DNA from: Candidatus Allochristensenella caecavium
GTDB lineage: Bacteria; Bacillota; Clostridia; Christensenellales; QAND01
Direction: 5' to 3'
NCBI GenBank assembly: GCA_904397865.1
Contig: CAJFOS010000017.1
Coordinates: 54,863-118,862 of the forward strand
DNA: 64,000 bases
Below, in pieces: positions 58,123-64,000 of this stretch (position 1 is the first letter of the stretch; each line of letters begins with the position of its first letter). The notes under the pieces are model-generated. The model was not told the DNA's origin. It saw nothing but the letters and a program-made list of their open reading frames with translations, and made no database searches. Made by a program: the position numbers and the translations under genes.

Positions 58123-59759
58123 AAATGGTTTATAAATCAACAGGGGCGTTGCGCCCGCCCTGTGCCAAACATCGTTTGTTCACCGTGTTTCACATATGCT
58201 TTTTCCTGCTGTTCGGCGTGCTGTGGATAAGCCTTTGCTTGTTCAACAACAGCACGGTTTTGTTTCGTACAAGTTATCAGCTGATAGCGGGTGCGCTCGC
58301 ATTGGGCGGCCTTCTTCTGGGCGCGCTGCTGGTATGTCGTTGTTGCAGCCGCCATACGCTGTGGACCCGTCGGTTTGGCTGGATATATCTGGCGGGCACA
58401 GCGCTTGTTTTTGCTCTGCAGGTTGCATATGTATTGGAGATACGTACCTTCATCGGCTGGGATTGCGGAGTGCTGACAAGCACTGCCTATCAGCCGGATA
58501 TGCACAGCGCAGGCGATTACTTTTCCACCTACCCGAACAATCTGTTCCTCTTGTTTGTTTTTCGCGCCGTTACCTGGGTATGCACGCAGCTGCATTGGGG
58601 CATGACGGAATATTATATTATTCTGATACTTATCAACGTGATTGCGGTGGATGTTGCGATTGGCTGTATGGTCTGGGCAGCCAAAAGGCTGTTTGGTACG
58701 CGCAAAGCCTATCTGACCTGGATGGTTTGCATAGCGCTTCTGGGCTTTATGCCATGGCTGATTGTTCCCTATAGCGACACGCTTTCCATGCCGTTTCCGG
58801 CGGCAATCCTGTTTTTCTATGTGTGCCTGAAGCAAAGCAGCAAGCAGGCGCATAAAGCCTTGTATGGAGTGGCCATGGGCCTGTGTACAGCGGTTGGCTA
58901 CCTGGTCAAACCCACGGCCGTGATTGTGCTGATTGCCATCGGGTGTGTGGAACTGGCCATGGGGGTCCGTCGGGGCATGTTTGCAGGGAAGCGCTTGGCA
59001 CACTGGTGCCGCGCCGCTGTGCCGGCCGTTTGTACGGCGCTGAGCATCATGCTTGCGCTGGGCGGCTTCCAATGCGTGTTGGACAGGCAGACGGCCATTG
59101 AAATTCAAGCCGATAAAGGCGTGCCGATGACGCATTTTTTGATGATGGGCATGCAGAAGAAATACGATAACAACGGGCGTGCCCTCTATGGCGCATGGAA
59201 CGAAAATGACGTAGCGCTGACGCTCAAAGAGCCGGATACCGCCCATATGCAGCAGGCCAATCTGGCGGAAATCAAACGGCGGTTGGCCGATTTTGGCGTG
59301 GGCGGCTATCTGCGGTTTTTGTTTGACAAGGCCCGTTGGATTACTTCCGAAGGGACATTTTTCTGGGGTGGAGAAGGCAATTTTGCCGACTACACGCTGA
59401 CGGCGGGAGATGATGGCCTCAAAGAATATGTCTACCGCCCGGGTGAGCATTACGGCGTCTATAAATATTACGCGCAAGGGGTATGGATTGCGGTGCTGTT
59501 TCTGGTTGTATGCACGGCCTTCCGGCGTAAAAAAGAAAATTGGCAGGACCCGTGGCGTGTCCTGCTCCGGCTGACGTTTGTGGGCATCGTGCTGTTTGTC
59601 TTGCTGTTTGAAGGCAGGTCGCGCTATCTCATCCTCTATCTTCCGTTTGTCGCGCTGTTGGCGGCGGACGGCCTGGATTTTTTGCACAGCCGCTTGCGGC
59701 TGCTTGCGCGCCGCGGGAAGCATAGGACGGAAGGGAACCCGGCTTCAACGCTGGAATAA
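58119..59759 (+). CDS. GT-C-type membrane glycosyltransferase
   Basis: 546 residues from TTG 58119 (or ATG 58125), overlapping gtrA. About 10-11 membrane helices, with an Asp in the first periplasmic loop (FIGWDCGVLTSTAY) as in GT-C enzymes. A periplasmic domain (about 320-440) and the final VRR-type helices. It should transfer the sugar from the carrier to a wall polymer or protein outside the cell. Confidence 0.82.
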   Translation: MKMVYKSTGALRPPCAKHRLFTVFHICFFLLFGVLWISLCLFNNSTVLFRTSYQLIAGALALGGLLLGALLVCRCCSRHTLWTRRFGWIYLAGTALVFALQVAYVLEIRTFIGWDCGVLTSTAYQPDMHSAGDYFSTYPNNLFLLFVFRAVTWVCTQLHWGMTEYYIILILINVIAVDVAIGCMVWAAKRLFGTRKAYLTWMVCIALLGFMPWLIVPYSDTLSMPFPAAILFFYVCLKQSSKQAHKALYGVAMGLCTAVGYLVKPTAVIVLIAIGCVELAMGVRRGMFAGKRLAHWCRAAVPAVCTALSIMLALGGFQCVLDRQTAIEIQADKGVPMTHFLMMGMQKKYDNNGRALYGAWNENDVALTLKEPDTAHMQQANLAEIKRRLADFGVGGYLRFLFDKARWITSEGTFFWGGEGNFADYTLTAGDDGLKEYVYRPGEHYGVYKYYAQGVWIAVLFLVVCTAFRRKKENWQDPWRVLLRLTFVGIVLFVLLFEGRSRYLILYLPFVALLAADGLDFLHSRLRLLARRGKHRTEGNPASTLE

Positions 59760-59762
59760 AAC

Positions 59763-59799
59763 AAAAAGAGGCGTCCGCGTCGGCGGGCGTCTCTTTTAT
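59763..59799 (+). terminator. Terminator of the glycosylation cassette
   Basis: AAAGAG-GCGTCCGC/GCGGGCGTCTCTTT stem with two G-T pairs and T-run. Confidence 0.8.
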
Positions 59800-59820
59800 T
59801 CGAAGTTAATCCCCCTTGGC

Positions 59821-59850
59821 GAAAAAAGCGCCCTTTTGAGGCGCTTTTTT
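59821..59850. terminator. Bidirectional terminator
   Basis: AAAAAAGCGCC/GGCGCTTTTTT with a 7-nt loop, ending the leftward His-rich gene. Confidence 0.9.
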
Positions 59851-59858
59851 ACAGATGT

Positions 59859-60236
59859 TCATGCGTGTTCGTGTTCACAATCGCAGCCGTGTTCATGGTC
59901 GTGCTCGTGCCCGCATTCGCAGGTGTGGTCATGCGTATGCGCGTCTTCAGGCGCGCGGCTGAGCAGGTTATGCCAGTCATCCATCAGTGCCAGGATGTTG
60001 TTGGCGGCCGCCAAGCGATTTTCCGGCGTGTCCTTGCCGACCAGCACGATATCCTCGCAATCCTCCAGAAAAACGTTGCCCTTATAAGTAAACGCTACCA
60101 CATATTCGCCGGACGGATAGGTCGGGTTTCCAAAAAAACAATGGCGGGGCGCCTGTGTGCTGCGCACCACGTCGTCCAAATCCAGCGCCAGCTCATGCGC
60201 TTGCAGCGCTTCGATGCTTTTCAAAGGTTCAAACAT
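59859..60236 (-). CDS. Small protein with His/Asp/Cys metal-binding tail
   Basis: 125 residues from ATG 60236. N-terminal domain (about 1-100, FEPLKSIEALQAHELALDLDDVVR and SGEYVVAFTYKGNVFLEDCEDIVLVGKD) of unknown family; the tail after residue 100 is HTHDHTCECGHEHDHEHGC-rich, suited to binding zinc, nickel or copper. Ribosome binding site AAGGAGG about 11 bp upstream. No metal regulator is adjacent, so the role is unclear. Confidence 0.65.
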   Translation of the reverse strand: MFEPLKSIEALQAHELALDLDDVVRSTQAPRHCFFGNPTYPSGEYVVAFTYKGNVFLEDCEDIVLVGKDTPENRLAAANNILALMDDWHNLLSRAPEDAHTHDHTCECGHEHDHEHGCDCEHEHA

Positions 60237-60344
60237 GGCTCTCCATTCCTCCTTGTTGTTCCCTGCTATTATAACGGATGGCGGTCGTGGCGGCAAGCGG
60301 CGCTTGCTCCGCCCGTTCCAGGGCGAAAAGACGGCGTGCGAGCA

Positions 60345-60373
60345 TTGACTTTGTATGTCATTTGTGGCATAAT
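60345..60373 (+). promoter_or_regulatory. Promoter of the purine permease leader
   Basis: TTGACT (60345-60350), 17 bp, CATAAT (60368-60373). It starts a leader of about 330 nt before the permease gene that includes the riboswitch. No gene seen in 60380-60514. Confidence 0.75.
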
Positions 60374-60514
60374 AATGGCGAAATCTTTGTTTTTTGTAAA
60401 GCTGTATCTTGTTTCCATGCGTCGAAAAAGACAACGGGGCGGGGCGGATATGGCTTTGTATTTTTCAGGGTGGATGAAAAAGGGCGCTTGCCCACAATCG
60501 CATATTCACTTTTG

Positions 60515-60579
60515 CCGTTATAATAGGCGTGATACGGTCGCCGAGTTTCTACCACCCGCCGTAAATGGGTGACTAGCGG
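60515..60579 (+). ncRNA. Purine riboswitch, guanine class
   Basis: P1 CCGTTA/TAGCGG (60515-60520, 60574-60579); conserved J1/2 TATAAT, J2/3 GTTTCTACC (60545-60553), L3 GCCGTAAAT and J3/1 GACTA. The ligand-pairing base is C (60573, in GACTA), which marks guanine/hypoxanthine binding rather than adenine (T). A hairpin at 60601-60627 is the likely expression platform. Confidence 0.93.
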
Positions 60580-60600
60580 GTTTTTGTGTTCCATGCAAGA

Positions 60601-60627
60601 CGGCAGCTATGCGTGCCGCCTTTTTTT
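60601..60627 (+). terminator. Riboswitch-controlled terminator
   Basis: CGGCA/TGCCG arms (60601-60605, 60614-60618) plus T7. It would block the permease gene when guanine is bound. Confidence 0.7.
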
Positions 60628-60715
60628 GATTTGCGGGGGATGCCCGCGCCAAACATCGTATGTTTCCGGGCTTGCCCGGTGAACAAATCGTTTTATGAAG
60701 GAGGAGGGGCTTTAG

Positions 60716-62062
60716 ATGGAAAAACTCTTTAAGCTCAAAGAACACGGCACCACGGTTCGTACGGAAATCATGGCCGGCCTTACCACGTTTTTGGCCATGG
60801 CGTACATCCTGGTTGTCAATCCACTGATGCTCTCCGGTGCAGACGCAGGCGTACAGCTGATGGACTACAACGCGGTCTTTTTGGCCACGGCGATTAGTTC
60901 CGCAGTCGCGACGCTCTGCATGGCGTTTTTCGCCAACTACCCGGTGGCATTGTCCGCAGGCATGGGCCTGAATGCATACTTCACCTATTCGGTATGCTTA
61001 GGCATGGGGGTCTCCTGGCGCGTAGCGTTGACGGCAGTGTTTGTCGAAGGTATCATCTTCATCATTCTGTCTTTGTTCAAATTCCGTGAAACGCTCGTCA
61101 ACACCGTTCCGGCAAACCTCAAATACGGCATTACCGCGGGCATCGGCCTGTTCATTGCCTTGGTCGGCCTTAAAGGCGCGGGCGTGGTCGTCGGCAGCGA
61201 CAGTACGCTGGTGGACCTGGGCAAATTCAGCTCGCCAGAAGTGGTGCTGGCCATGGTGGGCCTGATTATCATCGCGGCGCTGCATCACCGCAATGTCAAG
61301 GGGTCGGTACTTATCGGCATCCTAGTGACTTGGGTGCTCGGCATGGGCGCACAGGCCATCGGTTGGTATCAGGGCAATTCGCTCCTGCCGGATTTCAGCA
61401 ATTGGACGTTGTTCCCGGTGGTGCATGAATCCACGATTCTGCAGTTTGACTTCGCCTGGGTGGGACAGAATCTGCTAAGCTTTGCTGTGATTGTATTCTC
61501 GTTCCTGTTCGTCGATATTTTCGACACGGTCGGTACGCTTATCGGCGTTGCGCAAAAGGGCAACCTGTTGGATAAGGACGGCAAACTGCCCAAGGTCGGC
61601 GGTGCGCTGATGGCGGACGCAGTCGGTACGGTGGTGGGTTCGTGCCTGGGCACATCCACCATCACCAGCTTTGTTGAATCCAGTGCGGGCGTTTCCGAAG
61701 GCGGCCGCACGGGCCTGACGTCCGTGACGGTGGCGGTGCTATTCATCCTGTCTATCTTCCTGTATCCTATCTTTACGGCGATTCCTAGCTTTGCGACGAC
61801 GCCGGCGCTGGTTTTCGTTGGCCTGCTAATGATGGGAAGCATCAAGAACATGACCTTTGAAGGCGATATTGCGGACACGGTTGGCGGATTTTTAGCCGTC
61901 ATCATGATGCCGTTCACCTATTCAATCGCCAATGGTATCATGTTTGGTATGCTGAGCTGGGTTATCCTCAAAGTGCTGACTGGCAAAGTGAAGGACATTC
62001 ACCCGGTGATGTGGATTGCGGCGCTGCTGTTCGTGCTGCGCATGGTTACGATGGTGCTGTAA
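60716..62062 (+). CDS. pbuG: Purine permease, NCS2/AzgA (PbuG-like) type
   Basis: 448 residues, AAGGAGGAGG before ATG 60716. Motifs FLAMAYILVVNPLMLSGADAG, FANYPVALSAGMGLNAYF, FVDIFDTVGTLIGVA and SCLGTSTITSFVESSAGVSEGGRTGLTSVT are AzgA-subfamily elements, about 12 helices. Hypoxanthine/guanine uptake is supported by the upstream guanine riboswitch. Confidence 0.93.
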   Translation: MEKLFKLKEHGTTVRTEIMAGLTTFLAMAYILVVNPLMLSGADAGVQLMDYNAVFLATAISSAVATLCMAFFANYPVALSAGMGLNAYFTYSVCLGMGVSWRVALTAVFVEGIIFIILSLFKFRETLVNTVPANLKYGITAGIGLFIALVGLKGAGVVVGSDSTLVDLGKFSSPEVVLAMVGLIIIAALHHRNVKGSVLIGILVTWVLGMGAQAIGWYQGNSLLPDFSNWTLFPVVHESTILQFDFAWVGQNLLSFAVIVFSFLFVDIFDTVGTLIGVAQKGNLLDKDGKLPKVGGALMADAVGTVVGSCLGTSTITSFVESSAGVSEGGRTGLTSVTVAVLFILSIFLYPIFTAIPSFATTPALVFVGLLMMGSIKNMTFEGDIADTVGGFLAVIMMPFTYSIANGIMFGMLSWVILKVLTGKVKDIHPVMWIAALLFVLRMVTMVL

Positions 62063-62101
62063 ACGGCTGTTTTTAGACAGTCCGTCCATATTGGCCAAAC
62101 A

Positions 62102-62128
62102 CGCCCCCTTGTAAAAGGGGGCGGTTTG
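62102..62128 (+). terminator. Hairpin after the permease gene
   Basis: CGCCCCCTT/AAGGGGGCG around GTAA, with only a short T tract; may be an attenuator before the next gene. Confidence 0.6.
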
Positions 62129-62201
62129 CTGTATAAACATACTGTGTGCCTGTTTGTGCACATGCAGAAACGGGGCGACGCAGAAAGGATGCGAAACACA
62201 C

Positions 62202-62762
62202 ATGGCAGATAGTTATAGAATGAAGGTAGCGGGGCTGGAACGGGATTTGCCGCTGTGCAAACTGGCGGACGACCTGTACATTGCAGCATTTGTCATTTTT
62301 GGTGATGTAGAGATGACCAGGGCCTGCGCGCGTGAGCTTCTCAAACGTGCGCCGGAACACGACATCATCATCACGGCGGAATCCAAAGGCATTCCGCTGG
62401 TATATGAAATGGCGGCGCAGGAGGGCGTAAACGATTACATTGTGGCGCGCAAGGCGCCCAAGCTGTATATGAAGAACGTGGTCTCCACGCAGGTGCATTC
62501 CATTACCACCGCCAATGTGCAGGTGCTGCACCTGGGCGAGGATGATGCCGAGAAGCTCAAGGGAAAACGCGTGTTGATTGTCGATGATGTAATAAGCACC
62601 GGTGAATCGCTGCGCGCGGTGGAACATCTGGTCGAACAGGTAGGCGGTCACATCGTAGGCCGGATGGCTGTGCTGGCTGAAGGCGATGCCCAGGACCGGA
62701 CCGATATCGTCTATCTGGAAAAACTGCCGCTGTTCCATGCGGATGGTTCTGTCATTGCGTGA
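62202..62762 (+). CDS. Phosphoribosyltransferase, adenine/xanthine type
   Basis: 186 residues from ATG 62202 (AAAGGA upstream); the frame upstream is not conserved. PRPP-binding loop RVLIVDDVISTGES, the TAESKGIPLVYEM hood and the YIVARKAPKLYM dipeptide region fit type I PRTases acting on purines. It would salvage imported bases to nucleotides, in line with the permease upstream. Substrate specificity is not set by sequence alone. Confidence 0.85.
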   Translation: MADSYRMKVAGLERDLPLCKLADDLYIAAFVIFGDVEMTRACARELLKRAPEHDIIITAESKGIPLVYEMAAQEGVNDYIVARKAPKLYMKNVVSTQVHSITTANVQVLHLGEDDAEKLKGKRVLIVDDVISTGESLRAVEHLVEQVGGHIVGRMAVLAEGDAQDRTDIVYLEKLPLFHADGSVIA

Positions 62763-62782
62763 TATATAAGCTGTCTTATCCA

Positions 62783-62813
62783 AACGCTCTGCTTGCCGGC
62801 AGGGCGTTTTTTT
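62783..62813 (+). terminator. Rho-independent terminator
   Basis: AACGC-CTGC paired with GCAG-GCGTT (one bulge on each side) and T-run after the phosphoribosyltransferase gene. Confidence 0.85.
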
Positions 62814-62866
62814 ACAACCTGCGTGCATATCGGTGTGAAAACGACAAAAAAAGAATAAAGTTTTCT

Positions 62867-62895
62867 TTGACTTTGTGTTACGGGCGTGATATAGT
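62867..62895 (+). promoter_or_regulatory. Cold-shock gene promoter
   Basis: TTGACT (62867-62872), 17 bp, TATAGT (62890-62895). Confidence 0.85.
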
Positions 62896-62901
62896 AGGGA
62901 A

Positions 62902-63019
62902 TGTAATTTGATGTAAGAATGAATTTCACACAGCTTGAAAGGTCGTTTATACATGATTTTTCAGCTGTGTTTTCTTTTACAGCGGATTATGCACTTTTTT
63001 GTAGGAGGAACAACACACA
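62902..63019 (+). promoter_or_regulatory. Long structured leader of the cold-shock gene
   Basis: About 118 nt from the predicted start to the ATG. ACACAGCT/AGCTGTGT arms (62928-62935, 62963-62970), AT-rich loop, then GTAGGAGG ribosome site. Csp genes often have a temperature-sensitive leader RNA; that function is inferred. Confidence 0.6.
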
Positions 63020-63232
63020 ATGAAAAACGGAACAGTCAAATGGTTCAATGCAGACAAGGGCTTCGGATTTATCGCGGACGATAATGGCGGGGAAGATGTA
63101 TTCGTTCATTTTTCCGCTATCCAGGCCGATGGCTATAAAACCCTGGCAGAAGGCCAGAAGGTGACATTCGACACCGAACAGGACCCCCGCAACGCGGGCC
63201 GTACCCGTGCGGTCAATGTCCAGATTGCATAA
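63020..63232 (+). CDS. cspA: Cold-shock protein (CspA family)
   Basis: 70 residues. [16 protein letters not shown] (RNP-1 KGFGFI) and DVFVHFSAI (RNP-2) with all aromatic nucleic-acid-binding residues. Acts as an RNA chaperone in the cytoplasm. Followed by a strong terminator. Confidence 0.96.
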   Translation: MKNGTVKWFNADKGFGFIADDNGGEDVFVHFSAIQADGYKTLAEGQKVTFDTEQDPRNAGRTRAVNVQIA

Positions 63233-63240
63233 GAAGACAA

Positions 63241-63273
63241 AAAAAGGAGCCGCTGCAAAGCGGCTCCTTTTTA
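63241..63273 (+). terminator. Rho-independent terminator
   Basis: 14-bp AAAAAGGAGCCGCT/AGCGGCTCCTTTTT stem with GCAA loop. Confidence 0.95.
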
Positions 63274-63410
63274 AATAGCCGGCGGACCGTACTGCCCGGC
63301 TTGTATATGCGTATGAAAAAAACAAGGTGCCGCCGGATGCGCTTGGGTAAAAGATGCAGAAAAAGCCCTTTACAAAATGCGGTGCTTGTGATAACATACC
63401 AAAGTGCTAT

Positions 63411-63487
63411 GGGGCATTAGCTCAGTTGGCTAGAGTGCAACACTGGCAGTGTTGAAGTCATCGGTTCGAATCCGATATGCTCCACCA
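63411..63487 (+). tRNA. tRNA-Ala (anticodon GGC)
   Basis: Full cloverleaf: acceptor GGGGCAT/ATGCTCC with the G3-T70 pair that identifies Ala; anticodon stem CAACA/TGTTG around CTGGCAG (GGC in the centre); T-loop ATCGG-TTCGAAT-CCGAT; encoded CCA (63485-63487). Lies between a Csp gene and two terminators. Confidence 0.97.
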
Positions 63488-63507
63488 GCGGACAGTGTCC
63501 GCACCCC

Positions 63508-63547
63508 AATATCGCAATTCACATTGGTGAGTTGCGATATTTTTTTA
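63508..63547 (+). terminator. tRNA-downstream terminator
   Basis: AATATCGCAA/TTGCGATATT stem followed by T-run. Confidence 0.92.
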
Positions 63548-64000
63548 TCCAAAAGAAAAGATGCGCATTATTAAGATTCTGCCCGCGGCGGTTGCTGCAC
63601 GCAAATTCGCAAACTATCGATGTAGTTTGCGAATTTTTTAACCTGTGCAAGTAGGCGACGACAGCAGAAAATGCCTCTGCCTGCATGATGACGGACTGAA
63701 CGCCGCCGTTTGCTTTTGCAGACCGCCCCATAGCCCGCATGACACATTTGATAACGCTGGAAGGTCATGCGTATGTCTTCGCTTTTGCTTTTTCTGACGA
63801 CGGAATAACAAACGCCCGTCGATGAGGTAGACGGTTTGTTTCACAACGGGCGGGATATCGAACGGCGAAAACGTGCAAAACGCATGGAAAAAAGCTGTGC
63901 GAGCAGGTCTGTATAGATGCGGCTTTTATCTTGAAGTGGGGCAAAAACAAAAAAGGTAATTAGTTTCATCTGAACCGAAAAGTGTAGCATTTCGTTCATT
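63548..64000. other. Right-end stretch with no supported gene
   Basis: A strong 14-bp hairpin (63603-63616 with 63623-63636, T-run after) is clear, but no frame on either strand has a good ribosome site or known motifs. The region could hold the end of a leftward gene beyond the window. Confidence 0.4.

Noticed and set aside
58137..59723. 528-codon leftward frame opposite the GT-C gene
   Set aside because: Shadow of a clear membrane glycosyltransferase, no start signals.
63638..63998. Leftward frames of 60-75 codons at the right end
   Set aside because: No ribosome site, no motif; likely noise, although the end of a gene beyond the window cannot be excluded.
1..64000. CRISPR arrays, rRNA genes, insertion sequences or diversity-generating retroelements
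   Set aside because: Looked for direct repeats with spacers, rRNA motifs, transposase motifs and reverse transcriptase motifs; none seen.

Overview
This looks like a chromosomal segment of an anaerobic Clostridia-type Firmicute. The basis is low-redox genes (a Crp/Fnr regulator, a Nim-like flavoprotein and a dicluster ferredoxin; a feo iron-uptake operon), DegV, meso-diaminopimelate dehydrogenase, a NiaR-regulated nadABC operon, a guanine riboswitch, Shine-Dalgarno sequences close to AGGAGG, and many TTG/GTG starts. Host DNA is clearly richer in G+C than the central prophage. No genus can be assigned from the sequence alone.

Host left arm (1-23327): Crp/Fnr-Nim-ferredoxin cluster; a cation/proton antiporter; DegV; two small membrane proteins; an AlkD plus minimal MGMT alkylation-repair pair; a PdaC-like peptidoglycan deacetylase; nadABC-niaR; an NSS-type sodium symporter; feoA-feoA-feoB with a Cys-rich partner under three GTTAG-N6-CTAAC dyads; an ABC-2 exporter; a WYL regulator; a psd-pssA phospholipid operon; and ddh.

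Prophage (about 23328-55711, about 32.4 kb): a siphovirus-type element next to the ddh promoter, bounded by GTATGCAATAGC repeats. Leftward genes are integrase, small proteins and a repressor, with a LexA-type box in front of the integrase-proximal gene. Rightward come two HTH switch regions, a pentapeptide-repeat protein, recombination and replication genes (annealing-protein candidate, HNH, NinB-like, SSB, DnaD-like, Hjc-like), many small Zn-ribbon proteins, and a RinA-like late regulator. After these lie terminase, portal, capsid, tail, endolysin and holin genes. Accessory cargo includes an Fst-like type I toxin-antitoxin candidate, HicAB, a DUF2283-linked pair, YefM-YoeB, a Dps-like protein in the head module, a stand-alone NrdD C-terminus-like protein, and a roughly 323-nt promoter-to-terminator noncoding RNA with several clear stems, which is the most promising new item. 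Two phage genes (26068 and 35971) appear to start with ACG and ATT.

Host right arm (55712-64000): a HAD phosphatase; a GT2-GtrA-GT-C glycosylation cassette; a His-rich metal-binding protein; a C-type (guanine) purine riboswitch before a purine permease, followed by a phosphoribosyltransferase; a cold-shock protein with a long leader; tRNA-Ala(GGC); and a tail region with no supported gene.
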